Of a stretch of 64,000 nucleotides of DNA, positions 34,596 through 43,558 are shown piece by piece. Each line of letters begins with the position of its first letter. Positions within the stretch are counted from its first letter, which is position 1. Both the position numbers and the translations under genes were made by a program. Where the stretch lies: contig NZ_LT964979.1 of assembly GCF_900240335.1 (NCBI RefSeq), positions 1,116,001 through 1,180,000 of the forward strand, given 5' to 3'. Source of the DNA: Flavimobilis massiliensis (GTDB lineage: Bacteria > Actinomycetota > Actinomycetes > Actinomycetales > Cellulomonadaceae). The notes beneath the pieces were generated by a model. It searched no databases and had not been told where the DNA came from. It saw only the letters and a list, made by a program, of their open reading frames with translations.

Positions 34596-36983
34596 ATGCG
34601 CGAGGCGACCCCGGACGGGGCGCTCTTCGCGCATGCTTCCGTCGCGTTCGACGCCTCGTCGCAGGAGAAGGACGACCGTCCGGGCAGCCAGTCCGGCAGC
34701 GGTGCCCGTGGCCGCCCGAGGACCTCATCAGATCTGCCGGACTTCACGTCCCACGCAGAGTTCCTCGACTGGCACCGTCGGGTGTCCGCCGCTCACGGAT
34801 CGGCGCTCCGGGTGATCGAGGCGATCGAGGCCGAGCAACGCGCGATCGCAGCGCTGCGGCTCGAGACGCTCGCGGTGCTCGCCGAGCTGAGCGACGCGGC
34901 CGCACAGGTGGTGTGGGACCCAGCGTCCGGCAGGTCACGAGTCGTCTCGCGCGCAAGCGATCTCCAGGCCGCGCGTCGGTCGACCGTCGCCGAGGTCGCG
35001 ACACGGACGTGCGCGACCGAGGGGCAGGTCGGTGCCGAGTGGGACCTCGCCCGGCAGGTGGTGGTCGACCACCCCGACGCCGTGCAGGACCTCGCCGGGG
35101 GCCGACTGTCGGCCCAGCATCTCCGCGTCGTCGCTGACGAGTCCGTTGCGGTGCCGGCCGAGCACCGCGCGGAGTTCGGGCGCTTGCTGGCCGCCCAGGC
35201 CCAGCGACTCACGCCTGGACAGCTGCGGGCGTGGGCCCGGAGGCACCGCGAGATCGCCTACCCCGGGTCGATGGCCGTTCGGCACAGGGCGGCGCGCGCA
35301 GGGCGGTACGTCAGCCTCGAGCCGGGCAGGGACGGCATGGCGTGGCTGAGCGCACACCTCACCACCGTTGCAGCCGCTGCGGTCTTCGACCGGATCACCG
35401 CTGCGGCCATCGCGTGCCAGGGCCCGGACGAGCCCAGGACGCTCGCACAGCTCCGTGCCGACGCGCTCGTCGACTACGTGCTGGCCGACGAGCCTCTGCC
35501 CGGGCCGGTCGGATGCGTCACCGTCGCCGAACCCGCCGGTGGGCCCGCAACCTTTGACGTCGACGTTCCGGCGCCCTCCCGTCGCAGTGTCCAGGGGGCA
35601 GTGGGGCCCGTTCGGGGACCCGTCGCGCCACCGTCCAGCGGTACCGCGGAGGGGTGCGGGGATGCTGCCACGATGACGACGCCCGGTGCCGTCGAGGAGG
35701 CCGTCATGGTCGTGCCGTTCGGCGAGTCCGCACGCGCCGCCCTGGCACGCACTCCTCGGGAGCGTCAGACCGCGGTTGCCACGCATCTCGCCGACGCTGA
35801 CGACGTCCGCAACGTCATGTCGTCGGCGTGCGACACCGACATCTACGGCGTGCGCCCGACGGTCGCTGTCACGGTCCCGCACACGCTGCTGCTCGCTGCC
35901 GCATCCGGGAGCGATCTCGGTGCACCCTCCAGGGGTGATCGCAGCGCACCTACCAGGGGCGACCGCGGCGCACCCACCAGTGGAGGGACCGGCGCACCCA
36001 ACCGCGTCGGGAGCGGCGCACCCGCCAGCGGCGACAGCGGCGCACCCACCAGTGACGGGACCGGCACACCCGCCAGCGGCGGGAGCGCGGCAACGCCTGC
36101 GTGCGAGACGACCGCCACCAACGCCCATTCGATGAGCACTTCCTCCGCTCGCGACGCTGCAGCACCGCTCGCGCACGAGCGCGGAGCCCCGGTGCCGGAG
36201 CTCGTCGGCCACGGACCGATCGACGACGAGACGGCACTCGCACTGCTGGCGGCGGCACCGTCGCTCCGGCGGATCCTCACCGATCCGCACACGGGGATCG
36301 CTCTCGACATGTCACGGACCACGTACGTCACCCCAGCGCCGCTGCGGGCCTTCCTCGCTCTGCGCGACGTGACGTGCCGTTTCACCGGGTGTCGCCGCCC
36401 CGCGGTGCGATGCGACGTCGACCACGTCATCGCCTGGGCAGAGGGCGGCACGACGAGCGTCGACAACCTCGCCCACCTGTGCCGGACCCATCATCGGCTC
36501 AAGCACACGTCGGCGTGGACGAGCCAGGTCCTCGGCCAGGACGAGCTCGCGGCCTTCACACCCGCCGACGTCGCTGGGCACCCTGAACTCGCTGCGCTCG
36601 CCGCCGCGGCGCGGGATCTCCCGTCGCGCAACTGGTCCGACGCACCGTCCGACGACCGCCTGCCATCGTCGGTGCTGCGATGGACCGACCCCCACGGTCA
36701 CGTCACCTACACGATCGGTGACCTCCGTCCGGCCCACCCCACCGGCACTGCGTCACGCGGCGAAGCCATACCCCACGGCCCGGGCGAGACCACGGGCAGA
36801 ACGGCCGAGTCGGCCAGAAGCAGCGACGAGATCACGAGCCGCAGAACAGAACTCGCGAGCCGCACGGCCGAGGAGACGGGAAGCAGCGCCACGGTCGACC
36901 GCGCCACCGCCGAGGCGACGAACCGCGGCACGGGTCAGGCTCGCGGTGCGGACACCGCCATGCCAGGGGCCCCACCCTTCTGA
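34596..36983 (+). CDS. DUF222 and HNH endonuclease protein (13E12 repeat family)
   Basis: 795-aa protein of the actinobacterial 13E12 family. The N-terminal DUF222 region (about 60-330) is helical and Ala/Arg-rich (RLETLAVLAELSDAAAQVVWD). The C-terminal HNH nuclease (about 590-635) reads CRFTGCRRPAVRCDVDHV, then AWAEGGTTSVDNL and LCRTHHRLKH, with the zinc and catalytic His/Asn/Cys positions kept. Between them lies a 56-residue region of eight-residue repeats (GAPTSGGT type). The tail after about 690 is low-complexity (TGRTAESARSSDEITS). ATG 34596 has GAGAG 7 nt upstream; GTG 34572 is an alternative. Family members are numerous in Actinobacteria, SOS-linked and of unknown role. Confidence 0.88.
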   Translation: MREATPDGALFAHASVAFDASSQEKDDRPGSQSGSGARGRPRTSSDLPDFTSHAEFLDWHRRVSAAHGSALRVIEAIEAEQRAIAALRLETLAVLAELSDAAAQVVWDPASGRSRVVSRASDLQAARRSTVAEVATRTCATEGQVGAEWDLARQVVVDHPDAVQDLAGGRLSAQHLRVVADESVAVPAEHRAEFGRLLAAQAQRLTPGQLRAWARRHREIAYPGSMAVRHRAARAGRYVSLEPGRDGMAWLSAHLTTVAAAAVFDRITAAAIACQGPDEPRTLAQLRADALVDYVLADEPLPGPVGCVTVAEPAGGPATFDVDVPAPSRRSVQGAVGPVRGPVAPPSSGTAEGCGDAATMTTPGAVEEAVMVVPFGESARAALARTPRERQTAVATHLADADDVRNVMSSACDTDIYGVRPTVAVTVPHTLLLAAASGSDLGAPSRGDRSAPTRGDRGAPTSGGTGAPNRVGSGAPASGDSGAPTSDGTGTPASGGSAATPACETTATNAHSMSTSSARDAAAPLAHERGAPVPELVGHGPIDDETALALLAAAPSLRRILTDPHTGIALDMSRTTYVTPAPLRAFLALRDVTCRFTGCRRPAVRCDVDHVIAWAEGGTTSVDNLAHLCRTHHRLKHTSAWTSQVLGQDELAAFTPADVAGHPELAALAAAARDLPSRNWSDAPSDDRLPSSVLRWTDPHGHVTYTIGDLRPAHPTGTASRGEAIPHGPGETTGRTAESARSSDEITSRRTELASRTAEETGSSATVDRATAEATNRGTGQARGADTAMPGAPPF
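35919..36086 (+). repeat. Seven-copy 24-bp tandem repeat inside the HNH gene
   Basis: Seven imperfect units of 24 bp, each encoding eight residues of the pattern G-A-P-(T/S/N/A)-(S/R)-(G/V/D)-(D/G)-(R/T/S). The repeat preserves the frame and lies in the linker between the DUF222 and HNH domains. Confidence 0.9.
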
Positions 36984-37042
36984 CGTGCACCTAGGCTGGG
37001 TCCCGCGGCACCCGCCGCACGACATCTCGGAGGGGCGACAAC

Positions 37043-37861
37043 ATGACCATCGGTTTCATCGGTGCAGGCACCATGGCGTCCGCGATCGTCGCGGGCATCA
37101 TCGAGCGCGGCGTCGTCGCCCCGGACCACGTCGTCGTGCACGACCCGCACGGTGGGGCCTCGGCCGCGCTCGCGGCCTCGCTTGGCGTGCGCGTCGCAGA
37201 CTCGAACGAGGCGCTCGTCGACGCCGTCGACACAGTTGTCCTCGCGATCAAGCCGCAGGTCTTCAGCGAGGTCCTGCCGCCGCTCGCGTCGGCGCTCGCC
37301 GAGAACGGGACGCTCGTCGTCTCGATCGCCGCAGGCACCTCGCTCGCACGCATCGCGTCACTCCTCGGCGAGCACGGCGCCGCGCAGCCCGTCGTCCGCG
37401 TCATGCCGAACGTCAACGCGCAGATCGGCGCAGGCATGGCCGCCGTCGCGGGCAACTCCGTCGCGTCCGAGGCGCAGGTCGCGGAGGTCATCGACCTGTT
37501 CCGCGCGGTCGGCGACGCGATCGAGCTGCCAGAGTCGTCCTTCTCGACGTTCACCGCGATCGCCGGCTCGGCCCCCGCGTACGCCTTCCTCTTCATCGAC
37601 GCTCTCGCACGCGGCGCGCTCAAGGCAGGCATGCCGAAGGCTCTTGCGACCCGTATCGCCGCTCAGACCGTGCTCGGATCAGCCCAGATGATCCTCGAGT
37701 CGGGCGAGCACCCGTGGACGCTCGTCGACAAGGTCTGCTCCCCCGGCGGCACGACGATCGCGGGACTTATGGCGCTCGAGGACGGCGGCTTCGTCTCGAC
37801 CGTCGTCGACTCCGTGAGCGCAACGATCGAACGCGACCTCGAGCTCGGCGCCGGGAGCTGA
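37043..37861 (+). CDS. proC: Pyrroline-5-carboxylate reductase
   Basis: Last step of proline synthesis, NAD(P)H-dependent. 272 aa; N-terminal Rossmann motif GFIGAGTMASAIV, then VLAIKPQ, RVMPNVNAQIGAGM and the C-terminal signature VCSPGGTTIAGLMALEDGGF. Ribosome-binding site GGAGGGG 7 nt before ATG 37043. It stands alone on the plus strand, followed by a hairpin and then the F420-0 transporter genes. Confidence 0.96.
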   Translation: MTIGFIGAGTMASAIVAGIIERGVVAPDHVVVHDPHGGASAALAASLGVRVADSNEALVDAVDTVVLAIKPQVFSEVLPPLASALAENGTLVVSIAAGTSLARIASLLGEHGAAQPVVRVMPNVNAQIGAGMAAVAGNSVASEAQVAEVIDLFRAVGDAIELPESSFSTFTAIAGSAPAYAFLFIDALARGALKAGMPKALATRIAAQTVLGSAQMILESGEHPWTLVDKVCSPGGTTIAGLMALEDGGFVSTVVDSVSATIERDLELGAGS

Positions 37862-37899
37862 TCCGCACCGCGCGCGCAACGGTATCCTGGGGGCCGACC

Positions 37900-37923
37900 C
37901 GCCCGGCTCCGAGTCACCGGGCG
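37900..37923 (+). terminator. Hairpin after proC
   Basis: CGCCCGG-10 nt-CCGGGCG, a 7-bp stem about 40 nt past the proC stop. The 215-bp gap to the next gene (37862-38076) shows no riboswitch: the B12-box and other cobalamin-leader motifs are absent. Confidence 0.45.
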
Positions 37924-38076
37924 GCGCGGTCCCGCTCTGGGCCGTCGGTCGTGGGCGCCCCTCGCGCGCCCGTCCCACCGCCATGCGCCACCACCGCGGC
38001 GCTCGCACGGTCACGTGCGGCGTCCCCGCGCGTCCACACGGGTGTGCGCCCACGTGCCGTCCCCCTCGGAGATCCT

Positions 38077-39102
38077 GTGACCCGCTCGACGTCCGTCCTT
38101 GCCGCCACCCTCGCGACGGCCGCGCTCATGCTCGCGGCGTGCAGCCAGTCGGACGCCCAGGTCCCCGCACCCGGCCCGACGACGGCCATCACCTCGTCCG
38201 CAGCCCCCGGCGCGACGACGTACCCGCTGACGATCGACAACTGCGGGACCGAGGTGACGTTCGCTCGACGGCCCGAGAGGATCCTCACGATCAAGTCGGC
38301 GACGACCGAGATGCTCCTGGCACTCGGCGCCGGCGGGGCGATCATCGGCACCGCCTACCCTGACGGTCCGGCACCCGAGCCCTGGACCGCACAAGCCGCT
38401 GCGATCCCGGTGCTCGCCGAGAAGGTTCCGAGCCACGAGGTCGTCCTCGAGGCGGAGCCCGACCTCGTGTACGCCGGCTGGGAGTCGAACTTCTCCGCCG
38501 AGGGAGCGGGCGATCGCGCCGACCTCGAGAAACTCGGCGTCCGCACCCTCGTCGCGCCGTCGGCCTGCAAGGCAGCCCCCTACGCACCGAAGCCGCTGAC
38601 GTTCGAGGCGGTGTTTGACGAGATCACGCTCGTCGGGTCCGTCGTCGATCGCGTGCCGGAAGCTGCGGCACTCGTCGCCGAGCAGCGCAGCGCCCTCGAC
38701 TCGATCGAGCCCGACGACCGCGACCTCAGCGCACTGTGGTTCTCGTCGGGGTCCGACACCCCGTACGTCGGCGGCGGCACCGGCGCGCCCCAGCTCGTCA
38801 TGACGACCGCAGGGCTCACGAACATCGGCTCGGCCATCGACGACGCCTGGGGCCCGATGTCCTGGGAGGCCGTCGCCGAGGCCGACCCGGACGTCATCGT
38901 CCTCGTCGACTCCCCGTGGAACAGCGCCGAGAAGAAGAAGGCGCTGCTCGCCTCGGGCGCCGTGACGCGAGAGCTGCGGGCCGTGCAGAACGCCTCGTAC
39001 GTCGTCGTCCCGTTCCCCGCGACAGAGGCCGGGGTCCGCACCGTGGCCGCGGCCGCTCAGCTCGCGGCAGACGTCGGGAACCTCGAGATCGACCCCCGAT
39101 GA
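38077..39102 (+). CDS. Predicted F420-0 ABC transporter, substrate-binding lipoprotein
   Basis: 341-aa periplasmic-binding lipoprotein of the iron/B12 (class III) fold. Signal peptide with lipobox LAAC (MLAACSQ), then a Ser/Thr/Pro linker and YPLTIDNCGTEVTF, ERILTIKSATTEMLLALG, DLVYAGWESN and the family-specific SSGSDTPYVGGGTGAPQLV. These last motifs match the group annotated as putative F420-0 transporter binding proteins rather than siderophore binders. GTG 38077 has GGAG 5 nt upstream. Its stop overlaps the permease start (ATGA). F420-related genes (cofE and an F420-dependent enzyme) lie 6-9 kb away. The substrate is predicted by family only; a siderophore or corrinoid is the alternative. 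Confidence 0.85.
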   Translation: MTRSTSVLAATLATAALMLAACSQSDAQVPAPGPTTAITSSAAPGATTYPLTIDNCGTEVTFARRPERILTIKSATTEMLLALGAGGAIIGTAYPDGPAPEPWTAQAAAIPVLAEKVPSHEVVLEAEPDLVYAGWESNFSAEGAGDRADLEKLGVRTLVAPSACKAAPYAPKPLTFEAVFDEITLVGSVVDRVPEAAALVAEQRSALDSIEPDDRDLSALWFSSGSDTPYVGGGTGAPQLVMTTAGLTNIGSAIDDAWGPMSWEAVAEADPDVIVLVDSPWNSAEKKKALLASGAVTRELRAVQNASYVVVPFPATEAGVRTVAAAAQLAADVGNLEIDPR

Positions 39103-40220
39103 CGAGCGCTCGTCCAGCCCTAGCCTCCGGAACGCCGACTCGGGTCGACCCTGCCCCGAGTGCGGAGGTTCCCACGCACGGAGGGCACCCCGCGACGCAC
39201 AGAGATCGAGTCGCCACGCACGGCTGGCTCCTTGTCGTCGTCGGGCTCGCTGTGCTGGTGCTCGCGCTGCTCGTCGCGGTGCTCGTGGGTCCGGCCGCAC
39301 TCACCCCGGCCGACGTGTGGTCGTCGGTGCGCCATCACATGCTCGGCGGAGAGGCGACGCTCTCGACGCTGCGTGACGCGATCGTCTGGGAGGGCCGCCT
39401 CCCGCGGGCTCTCACCGCGGCGGCCGTCGGGGCCGGGCTCGCCGTGTGCGGCGTCGTCATGCAGGCCCTCACGCGCAACCCGCTCGCCGACCCGTACCTG
39501 CTCGGCCTGTCGTCGGGGGCGAGCCTCGGCGCGGTGAGCGTCCTCCTGCTCGGCCTCACTGTCCTGCTGCCCGTCGCAGCCTTCGCGGGCGCCGGCCTGG
39601 CGCTCATCGCGTCGCTCGCTCTCGCGGGGACGCTCGGCGCCCTCACCCCGACGAGGACGGTCCTCGCGGGGCTCGCCGTGAGCCAGCTCGCCGCCGCCGC
39701 GACGAGCCTCGTGATCTTCTGGTCCGCCGAGGGCGACTCCTACCGCGAGGTCCTCACCTGGCTCATGGGCTCCGTCGCAGGTGCCGGGTGGAGCTCGGTC
39801 GCGATCGCCGGCGTCGCCCTGCTCGTCCTCGGCGTGCCGCTCGCTGCCGCAGGCAACCTCCTCGACGCGATGACCTTCGGCGACCACGCGGCCTCGGCGC
39901 TCGGCGTGCCCGTCGAGCGCGTCCGGTGGGGCCTGCTCGCGGCGGTCGCCCTCCTCACAGGCGCGCTCGTGTCCGTCTCCGGGTCGATCGGCTTCGTCGG
40001 ACTCGTCCTGCCCCACGCCGTGCGCGCCATCGTCGGGTCACGTCACCGGGCAGTCCTGCCCGTCTCGGCCGTCGCCGGCGCGATCGTCCTCGTCCTCGCC
40101 GACACGCTCGCCCGCACCGCGTTCGAGCCACGCGAGCTACCCGTCGGCGTCGTCACCGCCGCCCTCGGCGCGCCCGCGTTCGCGTGGCTGCTCCACCGCA
40201 CGCGGAAGTCGCTCACATGA
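39099..40220 (+). CDS. Predicted F420-0 ABC transporter, permease
   Basis: 373-aa FecCD/BtuC-type permease with about ten membrane helices. Signatures: RLPRALTAAAVGAGLAVCGV, MQALTRNPLADPYLLGLSSGA and SIGFVGLVLPHAVRAIVG, the cytoplasmic coupling region. A 45-residue hydrophilic N-terminus precedes the first helix. Start ATG 39099 overlaps the binding-protein stop, and its stop overlaps the ATPase start, so all three genes are coupled. Substrate assignment rests on the neighbouring binding protein. Confidence 0.88.
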   Translation: MTSARPALASGTPTRVDPAPSAEVPTHGGHPATHRDRVATHGWLLVVVGLAVLVLALLVAVLVGPAALTPADVWSSVRHHMLGGEATLSTLRDAIVWEGRLPRALTAAAVGAGLAVCGVVMQALTRNPLADPYLLGLSSGASLGAVSVLLLGLTVLLPVAAFAGAGLALIASLALAGTLGALTPTRTVLAGLAVSQLAAAATSLVIFWSAEGDSYREVLTWLMGSVAGAGWSSVAIAGVALLVLGVPLAAAGNLLDAMTFGDHAASALGVPVERVRWGLLAAVALLTGALVSVSGSIGFVGLVLPHAVRAIVGSRHRAVLPVSAVAGAIVLVLADTLARTAFEPRELPVGVVTAALGAPAFAWLLHRTRKSLT

Positions 40221-41080
40221 GGCGCAGATCCGCGCCGGAGCGCGCAAGGACGGCGACACCCCGAGCAACAACGTCCACCGCCACGCGCCGCCCCACAGAG
40301 CAGAGCGCCTCCACGTACGGCCTCGTCGCTCGCAACCTCGCATGGTCGGTCGCGGGCCGACGTGTCGTCGACGGCGTCTCGTTCCGTGCGCCGTCGGGTG
40401 CCGTCACGGGTCTTCTCGGACCCAACGGTTCAGGCAAGTCCTCGCTCCTGAGGCTCGTCGCGGGGGCGACACGCGCCGAGGCTGGGTCCGCGTCGTTCGA
40501 CGGGGCAGACCTCACGAAGCTCACTCGTCGCGAGCGGGCTCGCATCACGGCGTTCGTCGAGCAGGACGCGAGCGCCGACCGGAGCCTCACCGTGGCGGAC
40601 GCGGCCGAGCTCGGCCGCCTCCCCCACCGTGGATGGTTCGCCCCACCGAGCGCGTCTGATCGCGCCGCGGTGAGCACGGCGCTCGCCCGAGCGGGCGCGT
40701 CCGAACTCGCCGACCGGGACCTCGCGACGCTCTCCGGCGGCGAGCGCCAGCGCGCCCACGTCGCCCGCGCGCTCGCGCAGGAACCCCGCCTCCTCCTGCT
40801 CGACGAGCCGACGAACCACCTCGACGTCGCGGCGCAGCGCGAGCTCCTCACGCTCCTCGCCGGGCTCGCGGCCGACGGCACGACGGTCCTCACGGCTCTC
40901 CACGACCTCACGCTCGCGGCAGCGTGGTGCGACCACGTCGTCGTGCTCGACCATGGTCGTGTCCTTGCCGAGGGCCCGGTCGAGGACGTCCTCGTGCCCG
41001 ACGTCGTCGAGGCGGTCTGGGGCGTGCGCCCCGACATCCCCACGCATCCCCGGACGGGGCGGCCCCTCCTCGTGCTCTGA
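40217..41080 (+). CDS. Predicted F420-0 ABC transporter, ATP-binding protein
   Basis: 287-aa ABC ATPase. Walker A GPNGSGKSS, Q-loop FVEQDAS, signature LSGGERQRAHVARALAQ, Walker B LLLLDEPTNHLD and H-loop ALHDLTLA are all present. A Thr/Arg-rich N-terminal 32-residue extension precedes the conserved core. Third gene of the transporter; its stop is only 5 bp from the stop of the convergent LacI-type gene, and no terminator hairpin separates them. Confidence 0.9.
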   Translation: MRRRSAPERARTATPRATTSTATRRPTEQSASTYGLVARNLAWSVAGRRVVDGVSFRAPSGAVTGLLGPNGSGKSSLLRLVAGATRAEAGSASFDGADLTKLTRRERARITAFVEQDASADRSLTVADAAELGRLPHRGWFAPPSASDRAAVSTALARAGASELADRDLATLSGGERQRAHVARALAQEPRLLLLDEPTNHLDVAAQRELLTLLAGLAADGTTVLTALHDLTLAAAWCDHVVVLDHGRVLAEGPVEDVLVPDVVEAVWGVRPDIPTHPRTGRPLLVL

Positions 41081-41085
41081 GCGAC

Positions 41086-42114
41086 TCAGGTCGACGCGCG
41101 GCGGACGAGCGTCGTCTGCAGGGTCACTGCCGCAGGATCTGCCCCTTCGACGGTCTCGAGCAGGAGCCGCACCATCTCGGCGCTGATCCGCTCGAAGGGT
41201 TGGCGCATCGTCGTGAGCGCCGGGTGGAGCGCCGCCGCGACGCCCGAGTCGTCGAAGCCCCCGACCGCGACGTCGTCGGGCACGGACCTGCCTGCGGCCT
41301 GGAGCGCGACGAGCGCGCCGGCCGCCATGAGGTCGTTGGCGACGAAGACGGCGTCGAGGTCAGGGCGTCGTTCGACGAGCTCCGCCATGGCGAGCCGGCC
41401 CGACTCACGCGAGTAGTCGCCGTGGGCGACGAGCGTCTCGTCGAACGCTTCGCCGACGGCGTCGCGGTAGCCCTCGAGGCGGAGCGTTCCGCCCGGCGTG
41501 TCGAGCGGGCCGGTGATCATTGCGACCCTCGTGCGGCCCGTGTCGAGGAGGTGACGCGTCATCGTGCGTGCGCCCGCGCGGTCGTCGGCTGCGACGTAGC
41601 CGACCGAGCCCTCGAAGCCGAGAGGCACACCGCACGCGACGACCGGCACCTGGTGCTTGAGAAGCTCGGCAACCATGGGGTTGTCGCGGTGCGAGGAGAT
41701 GAGGAGGACGCCGTCGACGTGCCCGGCCGCGACGTACGCGGAGATCCGTTTCCGCTCGGCGGGCGTCGAGGCAAGCATGAGGAGCAGCGGGATCTCGCGA
41801 CCTGCGAGGGCTTCGGCAGCGCCGCGCAGCAGGACAGAGAAGTTGGGGTCCTCGAAGAGCAGGTGCTGGGGTTCCGTGAGGAGGAACGCGACCGAGTTGG
41901 CGCGACCCGTGACGAGCGAGCGGGCATGCTGGTTGGCCTGGTAGCCGGTCGTGCGGATCGCCTCTTGGACGGCCGCGAGCGCGTCGGGCGACACCCAGTG
42001 GCCGCCGTTGAGCACGCGTGAGACCGTTCCGCGAGACACTCCGGCGGCGGCGGCGACGTCGCGGATCGTCGGCCGGCGACGGGAGGTGTGGCTGGGTCGG
42101 GCCTGGTCGCTCAT
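41086..42114 (-). CDS. LacI-family transcriptional regulator, probable repressor of the GH53 gene
   Basis: 342 aa. N-terminal helix-turn-helix TIRDVAAAAGVSRGTVSRVLNG at about 14-35, followed by the hinge and a periplasmic-binding-protein-like sugar domain (VAFLLTEPQ, DGVLLISSHRD, GPLDTPGGTLRLEGYRD, AVGGFDDSGVAAALHPALTT). It lies 11 nt after the GH53 gene in the same direction, so the pair is an operon and probably autoregulated through palindromes upstream of GH53. The effector is likely a galacto- or arabino-oligosaccharide (inference from the neighbour). Confidence 0.92.
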   Translation of the reverse strand: MSDQARPSHTSRRRPTIRDVAAAAGVSRGTVSRVLNGGHWVSPDALAAVQEAIRTTGYQANQHARSLVTGRANSVAFLLTEPQHLLFEDPNFSVLLRGAAEALAGREIPLLLMLASTPAERKRISAYVAAGHVDGVLLISSHRDNPMVAELLKHQVPVVACGVPLGFEGSVGYVAADDRAGARTMTRHLLDTGRTRVAMITGPLDTPGGTLRLEGYRDAVGEAFDETLVAHGDYSRESGRLAMAELVERRPDLDAVFVANDLMAAGALVALQAAGRSVPDDVAVGGFDDSGVAAALHPALTTMRQPFERISAEMVRLLLETVEGADPAAVTLQTTLVRRAST

Positions 42115-42125
42115 GGACGCCGAGC

Positions 42126-43310
42126 CTAGTTCGTCACGGTCGCTGCGCGAAGCGCCGCGCCTCGCGCCGGGTCGGGGACGTGGGACGTCCAGGTGCGCCA
42201 GGCGCTCTCCTCGTGACCGCTCTCGTCGACGAGCGCGAGGTTGGACCACTGGACGCCCGCATGGTCGGCGTCACCCTCCTCGGCGTACGCCATGCCTGCG
42301 GGCGACGCCCAGGAGGAGCCGTCGACGGGCAGCCAGGCGGGCTCCCAGTAGATGACGCCACGTCCGTGGTCGCCCGGGGTGGCGGCGACGACGTCGTCGA
42401 GGTCCGTGAGGAACGCGGCCTGGGAATCCGGTCCGGGTTCGCGCCCGGTCCGGGCGATCTCGGCGTCCCGGACCATCGAGCCGTGCCCGGCAGGGGTGGT
42501 CGAGGAACGGGCGAACGCGGTCTCGGCAACGAGGAGGTCGAGCCCGTAGGTCGTGGCAAGGTGGTCGAGGTTCGCTCCGAGGTCCGCGAGGGACCCATGC
42601 CAGAACGGGTAGTAGGACAGTCCGAGGATGTCGAGCTCGACGCCCCGCGGGAGCATGCGGTCGAGCCACTGGCGGGCGACGACGTCGGAGCCGCCCTGGT
42701 CGAGGTGGAGGACGACCTCGGCGTCGGAGTGCTCGCGGACCGCCGCGGTCCCGGCGCGCAGGAGTCCGGCGAGAGCGTCGTCGGCGGCGGGGTCGGCGGG
42801 TGCGTAGCGGAGCGTCTGGTCGTCGTAGCGGGCCGTCGCGGCGACGGGCCAGCACGTGCCGTTCGTGATCTCGTTGCCCACCTGGACGCTCGCGAGCGGG
42901 AGTCCTGACGCAGCGAACGCGTCGAGCGTCGTGCGCGTGTACTCCCCCACGCGGGCGGCGAGGGCGGTGGCTCCGAGCCCTGCCCACGCCTTGGGGGTGC
43001 GCTGCTTGGCGGGGTCCGCCCAGAAGTCCGAGTAGTGGAGGTCGAGCTGGACGGCCATGCCCGCCTCGTGGGCGCGCCTCGCGAGTCGGAGCGTGCGCGC
43101 AAGGTCGTTGGTGCCGCCGAGGTAGGGCGCGCCGTCCGCGTCGTAGGGGTCGACCCAGAGGCGGAGGCGGACGAGGTTGCTTCCGGCGCGCGCCGCGAGC
43201 GTGACGAGGTCGCACGGGGCGCCGTCGCGGTCGCGGTAGGTGACGCCGAGCTGTTCCATCTCCTCGGTAATGGAGATGTCGACGCCGTGCGTCCATGCGG
43301 GTGAGGTCAC
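42126..43310 (-). CDS. Glycoside hydrolase family 53, endo-beta-1,4-galactanase-like
   Basis: Cleaves beta-1,4-galactan (pectin side chains). 394 aa (TIM barrel). Acid/base E147 lies in VQVGNEITNG and nucleophile E263 in LLVAETAFA; VRLRLWVDPYD, LDLHYSDFWADPAKQ and ILGLSYYPFWHG are GH53 landmarks. The start is set at GTG 43310, where GGAAGG stands 6 nt upstream, although the frame stays open to GTG 43415. No signal peptide is visible with either start, so the enzyme appears to be intracellular and would act on imported oligosaccharides. Cotranscribed with the LacI-type regulator. Confidence 0.88.
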   Translation of the reverse strand: MTSPAWTHGVDISITEEMEQLGVTYRDRDGAPCDLVTLAARAGSNLVRLRLWVDPYDADGAPYLGGTNDLARTLRLARRAHEAGMAVQLDLHYSDFWADPAKQRTPKAWAGLGATALAARVGEYTRTTLDAFAASGLPLASVQVGNEITNGTCWPVAATARYDDQTLRYAPADPAADDALAGLLRAGTAAVREHSDAEVVLHLDQGGSDVVARQWLDRMLPRGVELDILGLSYYPFWHGSLADLGANLDHLATTYGLDLLVAETAFARSSTTPAGHGSMVRDAEIARTGREPGPDSQAAFLTDLDDVVAATPGDHGRGVIYWEPAWLPVDGSSWASPAGMAYAEEGDADHAGVQWSNLALVDESGHEESAWRTWTSHVPDPARGAALRAATVTN

Positions 43311-43405
43311 GTCGATCCTTCCGTCGCTCCGTCGCGGCACGAGGTTGTCCTGCCGGGAGGCACGGGGCGGGACCTCGGGGGAAGACACCACCCGTGCACG
43401 GTCCC

Positions 43406-43438
43406 AGTCTGACACAGACTCGTTCTACGTACGTGGAA
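43406..43438 (-). promoter_or_regulatory. Two palindromes upstream of the GH53-lacI operon
   Basis: AGTCTG-aca-CAGACT (43406-43420, perfect) and TTCTACGTACGTGGAA (43423-43438, 16 bp with one mismatched pair, centred on a CG-containing core). The second has the central-CG palindrome form typical of LacI-family operators. They lie about 95-130 bp upstream of the GH53 start. Confidence 0.55.
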
Positions 43439-43558
43439 AGCGCAACCCCGACCAGGGCAGACGTTCCAGGAGTAGGGATCGACCGCATCACACGACGTGT
43501 TCCGCGTCACGACGGTCGGAGCCATCACGGAGCCGTGGTGCCGGACGCACGTCACTGA

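Noticed and set aside
37862..38076. Cobalamin riboswitch before the class III ABC transporter
   Set aside because: No B12-box-like sequence or GCCACTG element is present in the leader, and the binding-protein motifs fit the F420-0 group better.
40217..41080. Assignment of the 38-41 kb transporter as a siderophore importer
   Set aside because: The fold family fits both, but the PYVGGGTGAPQ motif and nearby F420 genes favour F420-0. Kept only as an alternative.
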